A stretch of 64,000 bases of DNA from positions 138,265-202,264 of the forward strand of contig NZ_BMXJ01000006.1 in assembly GCF_014651695.1 (NCBI RefSeq), in the 5' to 3' direction. Shown here one piece after another: positions 8,842-18,900 of this stretch; position 1 is the stretch's first letter; each line of letters starts with the position of its first letter. A model generated the notes under the pieces. The model worked only from the letters and a program-made list of their open reading frames with translations. It was not told where the DNA came from and did no database searches. Both the position numbers and the translations under genes were made by a program. The stretch is from Nocardiopsis terrae (GTDB taxonomy: Bacteria; Actinomycetota; Actinomycetes; Streptosporangiales; Streptosporangiaceae).

Positions 8842-10974
8842 GTGCACAAGCCTCCCGTGGACCCCGCGCTGCCGGGGCGCAGGCTCGGCCGGTTCGGCCT
8901 CTTCCTCGCCCAGTTCATGGTCCTGGTCCTGTTCGCGGCCCTGGCCGCCCGCCTCTGGTACCTCCAGGTACCCATGGCCGAGCACTACCGTGAGCTCGCC
9001 GTCTCCAACCACCACCAGGAACTGGTGGTCCCCGCCACCCGGGGGCAGATCCTCGACTCCAGCGGCCGCACCGTGGTCAGCAACAAGACCGAACTGATGG
9101 TCTCCGCCGACTACCACGAGCTCCAGGGCATGCCGGACGGGGGAGAGGCGGTCCTGAGCGACCTCTCCGAGGTCCTCGAGGTCCCCCTGGAGGAGCTCCA
9201 GCAGCGCATGCGGCTCTGCGGCCCCGAGGTGCAGCGGCCCTGCTGGCCCGGCTCGCCCTACCAGCCCGTCACGCTCGCCGAGGACGTGGCGGGGCCGGTC
9301 GCCCTCCAGGTCATGGAGCGCGCCGAAGAGTTCCCGGGCATCACCGCGCAGGCCCAGGCCGTACGCGAGTACCCCTACGGGGAGCACGCCGGCCAGATGC
9401 TCGGCTACCTCCAGCCCGTCACCCAGGAGGAGCTGGAGGCACGGGAGGAGCTGCGCACCCAGTTCACCGGGATCGACCAGGTGGGCAGGGACGGCCTCGA
9501 AGCCGTCTACGACAAGGAACTGCGCGGCAGGGCCGGACTGCGGACCCTGGGCGTGAACAACCACGGCGAGATCATGGACGTCATCTCCGAGCGACTGCCC
9601 GAAGCGGGGACGCACCTGGTCACCCACATGGACATGAACGTCCAGAAGGTCGCCGAGCGGGCCCTGGCCAAGGGTATGGAGAGGGCCCGGCCCAGGTACC
9701 GGGCCGACTCCGGCGCCGCCGTCGTCCTGGACGTCACCAACGGCGGGGTCGTGGCCATGGCGAGCCTGCCCACCTACGACCCCGCCATCTGGGAGGGTGG
9801 GATCGACCAGGAGACCTTCGACTCCATGCTCAGCGAGGAGGCGGGCGAACCCCTGCTCTCCCGGGCCGTCCAGGGCACCTACCCGCCCGGCTCCACCTTC
9901 AAGGTGTCGTCGCTGTCCGCCGCGGTCGAGAACGGGTACTCGCTGCGCAGCACCTACGCCTGCCCGGGATCGGTCTCCCTGGCCGGCCAGAGCTACGAGA
10001 ACTACGCGGGCGCGGGCCAGGGCAGCATCACCCTGAAGCAGGCCATCATCGCCTCCTGCAACACCGTCTTCTACAACTTCGGCTACCAGATGTGGAAGCA
10101 GGACGGCGGGCTCCACCCCGACGGCGAACCGGAGGAGGCGATGGCCGAGATGGCCCGCGGCTACGGCTTCGGCTCGCCCACCGGCGTGGACCTGCCCTAC
10201 GAGACCGGCGGCCGCATCCCCGACCGCGAGTGGAAGCGCACCTTCTGGGAGGAGACCCGGGAGACCAACTGCTCGCGGGCGGAGAAGGGCTACCCGGAGG
10301 TCGCCGAGACGGACCCGTCCCGGGCGGCCTACCTCAAGCGGCTCGCCCACGAGCACTGCGTGCAGGGCTTCGAGTGGCGGGCCAACGAGGCCGTCAGCTT
10401 CGCCATCGGCCAGGGGGACGTCCTGGTGAGCCCGTTGCAGTTGGCCAGCGCCTACGCGGCCATCGCCAACGGCGGCACACTGTACGAGCCCCGTGTGGCC
10501 AAGGCGATGGTCGCCGCCGACGGTTCCCGGGTGGAGCCCGTCGAGCCCTCGGTCAAGGGGGAGCTGCCGGTCAGTGACAAGACCATCAGCTACCTCCAGG
10601 AGGCCCTGACCGAGGTGCCCAAGACCGGTACCGCCGGCGGTGCCTTCGGCGGTTTCCCGCAGGACAGGGTGTCCATCGCGGGCAAGACCGGCAGCGCCGA
10701 CGCGCAGGGGCGCCAGGTCTCGTCCTGGTTCGCCTCCTACGCCCCGGCCGACGACCCGCAGTACGCCATCGTCGTCCTGGTCTCCCAGGGCGGTACCGGC
10801 GGTGCGACCTCCGCGCCCATCGCCCGCGAGATCTACGAGGGCATCTACGGGTTCTCCTCCTCCGGGAACGCCGAGGACGTCGAGCAGGGGGAACCGCTGC
10901 TGCCCGACGGCAGACCGCACAGCGAACTTCCGGTCGTGCGCCCGGACGGTTCCATCGAGACGCTGGAGCCCTGA
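8842..10974 (+). CDS. mrdA: Penicillin-binding protein 2 (class B transpeptidase)
   Basis: 710 residues from a GTG. One N-terminal membrane anchor (about 16-38) is followed by the PBP dimerisation domain and the transpeptidase domain. The three catalytic motifs are in order: PPGSTFK with Ser351, SCN at 405-407, and KTG beginning at Lys615. It cross-links peptidoglycan outside the membrane, partnered by RodA encoded immediately downstream. Its stop overlaps the rodA start by one base (TGATG). A roughly 50-residue tail after the KTG domain is acidic. Confidence 0.95.
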   Translation: MHKPPVDPALPGRRLGRFGLFLAQFMVLVLFAALAARLWYLQVPMAEHYRELAVSNHHQELVVPATRGQILDSSGRTVVSNKTELMVSADYHELQGMPDGGEAVLSDLSEVLEVPLEELQQRMRLCGPEVQRPCWPGSPYQPVTLAEDVAGPVALQVMERAEEFPGITAQAQAVREYPYGEHAGQMLGYLQPVTQEELEAREELRTQFTGIDQVGRDGLEAVYDKELRGRAGLRTLGVNNHGEIMDVISERLPEAGTHLVTHMDMNVQKVAERALAKGMERARPRYRADSGAAVVLDVTNGGVVAMASLPTYDPAIWEGGIDQETFDSMLSEEAGEPLLSRAVQGTYPPGSTFKVSSLSAAVENGYSLRSTYACPGSVSLAGQSYENYAGAGQGSITLKQAIIASCNTVFYNFGYQMWKQDGGLHPDGEPEEAMAEMARGYGFGSPTGVDLPYETGGRIPDREWKRTFWEETRETNCSRAEKGYPEVAETDPSRAAYLKRLAHEHCVQGFEWRANEAVSFAIGQGDVLVSPLQLASAYAAIANGGTLYEPRVAKAMVAADGSRVEPVEPSVKGELPVSDKTISYLQEALTEVPKTGTAGGAFGGFPQDRVSIAGKTGSADAQGRQVSSWFASYAPADDPQYAIVVLVSQGGTGGATSAPIAREIYEGIYGFSSSGNAEDVEQGEPLLPDGRPHSELPVVRPDGSIETLEP

Positions 10975-12158
10975 TGATCACGAACATGGGGGGACCGCCA
11001 CGACGGCGGCACGACCTCGGACGGGCCCTCACCACGGCGGCGGGGGGAGCCCGACGCCTCGACTGGGTACTGATCTCCTCCGTGCTGGCGCTCGGGGTGA
11101 TCGGGTCCCTGCTGGTCTGGTCGGCGACGCTGCCGGGTGACGGGGGCGACCCCCTGGAGTCCGTCGACCATCTGCTCCGGCACCTGGCGCACCTCGGTGT
11201 GGCCTGGACGGTGTGCCTGCTCGTGGCCGCCCTGGACTACCGGACGGTGCGCGCCTACGCACCGATCGCCTACGTGGCCACCCTCGTCGCACTGGTCCTG
11301 GTGCTCACCCCGCTGGGCGCGGTGATCAACGGTTCGCGCGGGTGGATCGTGCTCGGCGGCTTCCAGTTCCAGCCCAGCGAGCTGGCCAAGGTCGGCCTGA
11401 TCCTGGTGCTGGCGACGCTGCTCGGCGAACCCCGGGACGGCGAGACCAGGCCGATGACCCGGGACGTCCTGTTCTGCCTGCTGGTGACGGCGGTTCCGCT
11501 CGGGCTCGTGATGTTCCAGCCCGACCTCGGCACCGGCCTGATCCTGTGCGTGATCTTCCTCGGCATGCTCACCCTGTCCGGTGCCCCTCTCGTGTGGGTG
11601 GCGGGCATGGCGGTGGCCGGGGCCGCCGGCGTGTTCTGCGTGTGGTGGTTCGACCTGTTGGAGCCCTACCAGGTGGACCGGATCGCCACCCTCGTGGACC
11701 CGGCGGCCGACCCCCAGGGTGCGGGCTACAACTCCGCACAGGCACTGATCGCCGTGGGTTCGGGCGGCTTCGAGGGCACCGGGCTCTTCCACGGTGAACA
11801 GACCCACGGCCGCTTCGTGCCCGAGCAGCACACCGACTTCATCTTCACCGTCGCGGGGGAGGAGCTCGGGTTCATCGGGGCCGTCTCGGTCATCGCCCTG
11901 TTCACCGTGGTGCTCTGGCGGATCCTGCGCATCGCCCGGGGGTGCGACCAGCCGTATCCGCGGCTGCTGTGCGTGGGCGTGGCCTCCTGGTTCGGCTTCC
12001 AGACCTTCGTCAACATCGGGATGGGCCTGGGGATGCTGCCGGTGACCGGGCTGCCGCTGCCGTTCGTGTCCTACGGCGGCACCGCCATCCTCGCCAACAT
12101 GCTCGCCGTCGGCCTGGTCCTGGGCGTCAACTCCCGGGACCGGGGCTTCGAGTTCTGA
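10974..12158 (+). CDS. rodA: Peptidoglycan glycosyltransferase RodA (SEDS family)
   Basis: 394 residues with about ten membrane segments. SEDS-family landmarks are visible: NGSRGWIVLGGFQFQPSELAK, the extracellular QTHGRFVPEQHTDFIF and the C-terminal LPLPFVSYGG. The protein polymerises lipid II and works with the PBP encoded just upstream. The ATG overlaps the previous stop; a second in-frame ATG at 10986 is possible. It is the last gene of the mre cluster. The next gene begins about 210 bases on. Confidence 0.94.
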   Translation: MITNMGGPPRRRHDLGRALTTAAGGARRLDWVLISSVLALGVIGSLLVWSATLPGDGGDPLESVDHLLRHLAHLGVAWTVCLLVAALDYRTVRAYAPIAYVATLVALVLVLTPLGAVINGSRGWIVLGGFQFQPSELAKVGLILVLATLLGEPRDGETRPMTRDVLFCLLVTAVPLGLVMFQPDLGTGLILCVIFLGMLTLSGAPLVWVAGMAVAGAAGVFCVWWFDLLEPYQVDRIATLVDPAADPQGAGYNSAQALIAVGSGGFEGTGLFHGEQTHGRFVPEQHTDFIFTVAGEELGFIGAVSVIALFTVVLWRILRIARGCDQPYPRLLCVGVASWFGFQTFVNIGMGLGMLPVTGLPLPFVSYGGTAILANMLAVGLVLGVNSRDRGFEF

Positions 12159-12369
12159 CCTCGGACCGGGCGCGTCGGGAGCCGGCCGGGCCGGTGGGAC
12201 GGTCAGGCGGACCGGATCGGGGCTGTGGACGACCGGCGGTGTTCGGCTGACGCCGGTAGCCTGGTGGAACACCGGACCGGTGGTTCCGACAGCACCGCCC
12301 GGCCCGCACGCCCCTTCGGGGGCACAGCATCCAGCCAGACACGATGTCCGCCGATCGAAGGCCCGCACC

Positions 12370-14310
12370 ATGTCCGTCGAAAGCCTCTTCCCGCGCCTCG
12401 AAGCCCTGCTTCCCCAGGTGAGCAAGCCGATCCAGTACGTGGGCGGTGAGCTCAACTCCGTGGTCAAGGACTGGGACGAAACGCAGGTGCGCTGGGCGCT
12501 CATGTACCCGGACGCCTACGAGGTGGGCGTGCCCAACCAGGGTGTGCAGATCCTCTACGAGGTCCTCAACGAACGCGAGGGGGTCCTGGCCGAGCGCGCC
12601 TACGCGGTCTGGCCGGACATGGAGAAGCTGATGCGCGAGCACGGCCTCCCGCACTTCACCGTCGACTCCCACCGCCCGGTCCGCGCCTTCGACGTGCTCG
12701 GGCTGAGCTTCGCCAGCGAGATGGGCTACACCAACATGCTCACCGCGCTGGACCTGGCCGGGATCCCGCGCCGCTCCGCCGACCGGACCGGTCAGGACCC
12801 GATCGTCCTCGCAGGCGGGCACTCGGCCTTCAACCCGGAGCCGATCGCCGACTTCCTGGACGCCGTGGTCCTCGGCGACGGTGAGGAGATCACCCTCGCC
12901 ATCACCGAGATCATCCGCGAGTTCAAGGAGGAGGGGGAGCCCGGGGGGCGCGACGGCCTGCTGCTGCGTCTGGCCGCCACCGGCGGTGTGTACGTGCCCC
13001 GCTTCTACGACGTGAGCTACCACGAGGACGGCAGGATCGCCGCGTACACGCCGAACCGTCCGGGGGTGCCGAACACGGTGCTCAAGCACACCGTGATGGA
13101 CCTGGACCAGTGGCCGTACCCGAAGAAGCCGATCGTGCCCACGGCCGAGTCCGTGCACGAGCGCTACAGCGTGGAGATCTTCCGGGGCTGCACCCGCGGC
13201 TGCCGGTTCTGTCAGGCCGGGATGATCACCCGGCCGGTGCGCGAGCGCAACCAGCAGACCGTCCAGAAGATGGTGGAGAAGGGGGTGAAGGCCTCCGGTT
13301 TCCAGGAGGTGGGCCTGCTCTCGCTGTCCAGCGCCGACCACAGCGAGATCGGCGGCATCGCCAAGAACCTCGCCGACCACTACGAGGGCACCAACACCGG
13401 CCTGTCCCTGCCCTCCACCCGGGTGGACGCCTTCAACATCGACCTGGCCAACGAACTGACCCGCAACGGCCGTCGTTCCGGTCTGACCTTCGCCCCCGAG
13501 GGCGGCAGTGAGCGGATGCGCCGGGTGATCAACAAGATGGTCACCGAGGAGGACCTCATCCGCACCGTCACCGCCGCCTACGCGGCGGGTTGGCGCCAGG
13601 TGAAGCTGTACTTCATGTGCGGTCTGCCCACCGAGGAGGAGGAGGACGTTCTGGCCATCGCCGACCTGGCCACCGAGGTGATCCGGACCGGCCGCGAGGT
13701 GACCGGCCGCAAGGACATCCGCTGCACGGTCTCCATCGGCGGTTTCGTCCCCAAACCGCAGACCCCGTTCCAGTGGGCGGCGCAGACCTCGCACGAGGAC
13801 GTGGACGCCCGCCTGCGCAAGCTGCGCGACCGGCTCCGCGGCGACCGCAGGTACGGCAAGTCCATCGGCCTGCGCTACCACGAGGGCCGTCCCTCCATCG
13901 TGGAGGGACTGCTCTCCCGCGGTGACCGGCGGGTCGGCCGGATCGTGGAGGAGATGTGGCGTTCGGGGGGCCGGTTCGACGGCTGGAGCGAGCACTTCTC
14001 CTACGACCGCTGGATGGCGGCGGCCGAGGCCGGTCTGGCCGGAACCGGAGTGGACGTGGACTGGTTCACCACACGTGAGCGCGACGAGGACGAGGTCCTG
14101 CCCTGGGACCACCTGGACGCCGGGCTGGACCGCTCCTGGCTCTGGCAGGACTGGCAGGACTCCCTGCACGGTGAGGAGTCCCTGGAGGTCGACGACTGCC
14201 GTTGGAACCCCTGTTACGACTGTGGTGTGTGCCCCTCCATGGGCACGGAGATCCAGATCAACGACGACCAGGCGCAGGGACGGCCGATGCTGCCGCTGAC
14301 GGTGCTCTGA
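12370..14310 (+). CDS. TIGR03960 family B12-binding-type radical SAM protein
   Basis: 646 residues from ATG 12370; the upstream in-frame extension is Pro/Ala-rich and unlike the family. The N-terminal part resembles a cobalamin-binding-like domain. The radical SAM cluster is Cys274-x3-Cys278-x2-Cys281 (GCTRGCRFCQAG). A Cys-rich end (NPCYDCGVCP) may hold a further metal site. The family is always found with a DUF2344 protein, here the next gene, and near rne/rplU/rpmA. The reaction is uncharacterised; proximity suggests RNA or ribosome-related chemistry, which is inference only. Confidence 0.88.
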   Translation: MSVESLFPRLEALLPQVSKPIQYVGGELNSVVKDWDETQVRWALMYPDAYEVGVPNQGVQILYEVLNEREGVLAERAYAVWPDMEKLMREHGLPHFTVDSHRPVRAFDVLGLSFASEMGYTNMLTALDLAGIPRRSADRTGQDPIVLAGGHSAFNPEPIADFLDAVVLGDGEEITLAITEIIREFKEEGEPGGRDGLLLRLAATGGVYVPRFYDVSYHEDGRIAAYTPNRPGVPNTVLKHTVMDLDQWPYPKKPIVPTAESVHERYSVEIFRGCTRGCRFCQAGMITRPVRERNQQTVQKMVEKGVKASGFQEVGLLSLSSADHSEIGGIAKNLADHYEGTNTGLSLPSTRVDAFNIDLANELTRNGRRSGLTFAPEGGSERMRRVINKMVTEEDLIRTVTAAYAAGWRQVKLYFMCGLPTEEEEDVLAIADLATEVIRTGREVTGRKDIRCTVSIGGFVPKPQTPFQWAAQTSHEDVDARLRKLRDRLRGDRRYGKSIGLRYHEGRPSIVEGLLSRGDRRVGRIVEEMWRSGGRFDGWSEHFSYDRWMAAAEAGLAGTGVDVDWFTTRERDEDEVLPWDHLDAGLDRSWLWQDWQDSLHGEESLEVDDCRWNPCYDCGVCPSMGTEIQINDDQAQGRPMLPLTVL

Positions 14311-14904
14311 GGGACCGCGACGGCTCAGACGGGCGCGTGGGGCCGAAGCTCCGCGCGCCCGTTCGCGTGCGGGTCGGGTGCGACGGAGTCGGTGCGGAGC
14401 CGGGAGCCTCCGTGCGCACGGGTCGGGCCGCGAACGCGCACGGTGAAACCGGGCGAACAGTGTGTTCTGTGGGCAGTGCGTCCTGGGGGGAAGCGGAGTA
14501 TGATTCGCGCGCCGGACGCTCTGTGCCGCCTGCCTCGACCCTCTGTTGAGGGGAGTGGTCGCGCGGTGCCTCCGGAGAAGAAGGTGTACGGCCCGGCGCC
14601 CCGCTCGCGCCGGGCCGTACGTGAAGTAAGACTCGCGGGGTGCACGGGGGGTTGCCATCGATCCAGGATTTTCTTTGGATTTTTTTCCCGGAACCCCGTG
14701 TTCTGTTGGTGAATGCCGGTTCGGTATCCGCCCGGATCCGGGCGGGACTTTTCGATCGCAGGTCATCGGGGGAGATACCGGTATGCGTAGTCCTGTTGGC
14801 GCATGTGCACCGCGGCGCACCGTACGCTGAACAGGACGAGGAACAGCCCCTGCGGGCCGCCACAACCGGCCCGGATTCAGGGGGCACTGAGGAAAGGAGT
14901 TGAG
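14311..14904. other. 594-base gap between radical SAM and DUF2344 genes
   Basis: No convincing coding region is seen on either strand. The gap holds a perfect 14-base inverted repeat (14586-14599 / 14607-14620), a T-rich run near 14670-14690 that is unusual for this DNA, and a TATGAT hexamer at 14499-14504 that could be a -10. It separates two genes normally adjacent in actinomycetes and may encode an untranslated RNA or a long leader. Confidence 0.5.
14586..14620. repeat. Perfect 14-base stem hairpin in the long gap
   Basis: The arm GTACGGCCCGGCGC pairs perfectly with 14607-14620 across a 7-base loop. There is no U-tract immediately after it. It may be a terminator for the radical SAM gene or part of a structured leader. 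Confidence 0.6.
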
Positions 14905-15774
14905 CTGCCCCCCGCACACGAGGGCACCACCTCACCCTCCACCGCCAAACCCGGCCAACGGCTCCGCGTCCGCTACGCCAAACGCGGACGCATGCGCTTC
15001 GCGAGCCATCGCGACATCGCCCGGGCACTGGAGAGAGCCCTGCGTAGGGCCTCGGTACCCGTGGCGTTCTCCGCTGGCTTCTCACCACATCCCAAGATCT
15101 CCTACACCGGTGCGGCCCCGACCGGGGTCGCCAGCGAGGCGGAGTATCTTGAGCTCACCCTGGCCCAGGACTGCCGGCCCGATCAGGTCAGGGACGCGAT
15201 CGACGCGGCCATGCCCGACGGCGTCGACGTGGTCGAGGTCGTCGAGGCCCGCACCCAGGGCCTGGCCGACCGGCTTCAGGCCTCCCTATGGCGGGTGGAG
15301 ATGGCGGACGTCGGCCCCGACGACGCCGCCGAGGCGGTGGCCACCTATCTGGCCGCCGAGAGTGTCGAGGTGGAACGGATGACGAAGAAGGGCCGACGCC
15401 GCTTCGACACCCGCCCGGCTGTCCTCGGCATCGAAGTGTGTAGCGGTTCCCACGGGCGCGCCCCAGAGGACCGACACGCGACATATGCCATACTTCAAAT
15501 GGTCATACGGCACACGACACCTGCTGTACGACCAGACGACGTGCTGACCGGCCTTCGCCAACTGGCCGACCTCGCGCCGCCGTCATCACCGAAGATGACC
15601 AGGCTGGCGCAGGGGCCACTGGACGAGGCGACAGGTGCGATCGCCGATCCGTTCGACGCGGACCGACCCGAAGCTCCCGCCACAGGGGGCAACGGTTCCG
15701 CGCACGACCAGACGAACGATCGACGCACCCGCGCACCACGGCCGTCATCGCCCATGACGGGGCCGTCGCAATGA
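14905..15774 (+). CDS. DUF2344 / TIGR03936 family protein (start uncertain)
   Basis: About 289 residues. The family core RLRVRYAKRGRMRFASHRD begins at about 14959, and FSPHPKISYTGAAPTGV is also typical. The only in-frame candidate just upstream of the core is a CTG at 14905, placed 5 bases after the strong GGAAAGGAG at 14891-14899. The nearest in-frame ATG is at 14803 and would add unlike sequence. A non-canonical CTG start is therefore likely. The protein is the obligate neighbour of the radical SAM gene upstream; its biochemical role is unknown. The Pro-, Thr- and Ser-rich tail after residue 230 looks disordered. Confidence 0.8.
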   Translation: MPPAHEGTTSPSTAKPGQRLRVRYAKRGRMRFASHRDIARALERALRRASVPVAFSAGFSPHPKISYTGAAPTGVASEAEYLELTLAQDCRPDQVRDAIDAAMPDGVDVVEVVEARTQGLADRLQASLWRVEMADVGPDDAAEAVATYLAAESVEVERMTKKGRRRFDTRPAVLGIEVCSGSHGRAPEDRHATYAILQMVIRHTTPAVRPDDVLTGLRQLADLAPPSSPKMTRLAQGPLDEATGAIADPFDADRPEAPATGGNGSAHDQTNDRRTRAPRPSSPMTGPSQ

Positions 15775-15932
15775 GCGGCCCCAACGCGGGGAACATGGGC
15801 GAAACCACAGGACTTTGCCCCGGAGGCACCCCGGTGTCTCCGGCGCCGACACAGCGACGACAGCTCTCGTGAGCCGCGCCGCCGACCGAGAGGTCGCGGC
15901 GCGCCCGAGGGCTTTGACGGGAGACCGCCCGG

Positions 15933-18900
15933 ATGCTCGACAACGAGCCCAACAGCGGTGCCGAAGAAGGCACCGAGGGTACAACCGAAACAACCGAGAA
16001 CAGGGCGGCGACGCCCCCTCCGGGGGACGGCGGGGTACGGGTGACCACACCCGCGCCCGCCAAGGGCGCTCGCCGCGCGGCAGGGCCGCCCCCAGAGCCC
16101 GACGACGTCTTCTCCGCTCCCACCATGCCGGTCACCACCCTGGCCGGCTCCGGTGAGGGCGGCACGGTCAAGACCTCGGTGTCCGCCCCCAGCTCGCGCA
16201 GGCGCACGGTCCGCGCCGCGGGCCGTCCCGAAGACGCGCCCGCGGCTCCTCCGCGCCGCAGCCGCGCCCGGGCCGCCGCGCAGGAAACGGAGGGGGCCGC
16301 CACCGAACCGGCCGGGGCCGAGGAGTCCGGAAACGGACCCGAGGAGGGCACCGGAACCAGGAGCCGTACCCGCGGCAGGACGCGCACCCGCGCAGCCAAG
16401 GCGGCCCAGGCGCCCGCTCCGGTGACCGAGCAGGAGACCGAGGAGACCGGTGAGGGCTCCGAGTCCGGCGGCAGCGTCTTCCAGCCGCCCGGCGGCATGC
16501 TCTTCCAGCCCCCGGTCGCCAGCGCCCCCGCCCCGACCCGGTCCAGGAAGGACCAGCAGGTCGAGTCCGAGGCCGAGACCCCGGACGAAGCGGAGGAGGA
16601 GACCGCCGAGGGCCCCGCCGAGGAGACGGGTTCGGACGAGCGCCCCAGCCGTCGTCGCCGCCGCCGCGGTGGACGCGGCCGCGGTCGCTCCCGCGGTGCC
16701 GAGGACGACGAGAACGACAACGGCCAGACCGACTCCGCTCCCGAGCAGACCGCCGTCAAGGAAAAGGAGCGGAGGCAGGACGACCGGCCCGCCGCCGAGG
16801 AGCACGGCTCCTCGGGAGGCGAGTCCGGCGACGACTCCGCCGACGACGAGCGCGGCAGCCGCCGTCGCCGCCGTCGCCGCCGCCGGTCGGGCTCGGGTGG
16901 CGACACCACCAACGACGACCCGCCCAACACCGTGGTCAAGGTGCGCGAGCCGCGCCAGGAGCGGCCCATCGAGGACGAGGTCCAGGCGGTCCGCGGGTCC
17001 ACGCGCCTGGAGGCCAAGAAGCAGCGCCGCCGCGAGGGGCGCGAGCAGGGTCGGCGCCGGGCACCCATCGTCACCGAGTCGGAGTTCCTGGCCCGCCGCG
17101 AGGCGGTCAAGCGCGACCTGGTCGTCCGCCGGACCGGCGACCGCACCCAGATCGCCGTCCTGGAGGACGACGTCCTGGTCGAGCACTACGTCGACCGGGC
17201 CACGCACCGCTCCTACGTGGGCAACGTGTACCTGGGCCGGGTACAGAACGTGCTGCCGTCGATGGAGGCGGCCTTCGTCGACATCGGCAAGGGCCGCAAC
17301 GCCGTGCTGTACGCGGGCGAGGTCAACTGGGACTCCTTCGGCCTGGACGGCCAGCCCAAGCGCATCGAGTCGGTGCTCAAGTCCGGCCAGTCGGTCCTGG
17401 TGCAGGTCACCAAGGACCCGGTCGGGCACAAGGGTGCCCGCCTGACCAGCCAGATCAGCCTGCCCGGCCGCTACCTGGTGTACGTGCCCGCCGGTTCGAT
17501 GACCGGTATCAGCCGCAAGCTCCCCGACAAGGAACGCGCGCGCCTCAAGCAGATCCTCAAGAAGGTGATGCCCTCCGGCGCCGGTGTGATCGTGCGCACG
17601 GCCGCCGAGGGTGCCAGTGAGGAGGAGCTGGAGCGCGACATCATGCGCCTGGCCAAGCAGTGGGACTCGATCAAGCGCAAGTCGAAGTCGGCCAACGCCC
17701 CCGCCCTGCTCAACAGCGAGCCCGACCTGACGGTGCGGGTCGTGCGCGACGTGTTCAACGAGGACTTCTCCAGCCTGGTCGTCTCCGGTGACGAGGCCTG
17801 GACCACCGTCCACGAGTACGTGGACTACGTGGCTCCCAACCTCGCCGAGCGGCTCTCGCACTGGGACGAGGACCGCGACGTCTTCTCCGCCTACCGGATC
17901 GACGAGCAGATCAACAAGGCCCTCGAACGCAAGGTGTGGCTGCCCAGCGGCGGTTCGCTGGTCATCGACCGCACCGAGGCCATGACCGTGGTCGACGTCA
18001 ACACCGGCAAGTTCACCGGACAGGGCGGCAACCTCGAGGAGACGGTCACCAAGAACAACCTCGAGGCGGCCGAGGAGATCGTCCGCCAGCTCCGCCTGCG
18101 CGACATCGGCGGCATCATCGTCATCGACTTCATCGACATGGTGCTGGAGTCCAACCGGGACCTGGTGCTGCGCCGGATGCTCGAATGCCTCTCCCGGGAC
18201 CGGACCAAGCACCAGGTGGCCGAGGTCACCTCGCTCGGCCTGGTCCAGATGACCCGCAAGCGGGTCGGCCAGGGCCTGCTCGAAGCCTTCTCGCACACCT
18301 GCGACCACTGCAGCGGCCGCGGCCTGATCCTCTCCGCCGACCCGGCGGAGGGCAAGGGCGGCGGCAACGGCGGTCGCAAGAAGAAGAAGGGCAAGGCCGA
18401 CGCCGAGCCCTCCGGTGACAGGGCCGACAAGCAGGAGAAGGCCGAGAAGCAGGAGAAGGCCGAGAAGGAGGCCGCGGACAAGCCCGCGGACGGCGACGAG
18501 AGCGCCGACCAGGGCGAGCGGACCGCCGACAGGGCGGGCCGGGCCGACAAGCCGGAGAAGGGCACGAGGAAGAGCCGGAGCCGCAAGGCCGCGGCGGCCC
18601 CCGAACCCGCCGCCGAGTCCGAGCCCGTTGAGGCCGACACGGCGGGGAGCGAGCCCGCCGAGGCCCCCGAGGCGGAGCAGGCCGCTCCCGTCAGGAAGAC
18701 GCGCAAGCGCTCCTCCCGCGCCAAGAAGGCCGCCGAGCCCGCCCCGGAGGCGGAGGAGTCCGCGCCGCAGCAGGAGGAGCAGACCCCGGAGCAGCCCGAG
18801 GCCCCCGCGGCCGAGGAGCCCGCCCCGGCCAAGAGGACCCGCAGGCGCACCAGCACCCGCAAGGCCGCGACGGCCGACAGCGGTGAGGGTGAGCAGGCGC

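Noticed and set aside
8776-10920. Long minus-strand frame opposite the PBP gene
   Set aside because: Composition is a mirror of codon bias; the plus strand carries all three transpeptidase motifs.
12280-12369. N-terminal extension of the radical SAM protein
   Set aside because: Pro/His-rich sequence unlike the family; ATG 12370 starts the conserved part.
14258-15088. Minus-strand frame across the gap before DUF2344
   Set aside because: Overlaps the DUF2344 start and has Arg/Pro/Ser-rich shadow composition with no motif.
16600-16900. CRISPR or tandem DNA repeat in the rne arms
   Set aside because: Repetition is codon-level (CGC CGC, GAG GAG) from low-complexity protein; there are no regular spacers or repeats.
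15495-18308. 937-codon minus-strand frame over rne
   Set aside because: Gly/Val/Leu repeat composition reflects the Glu/Ala-rich RNase E arms read backwards.
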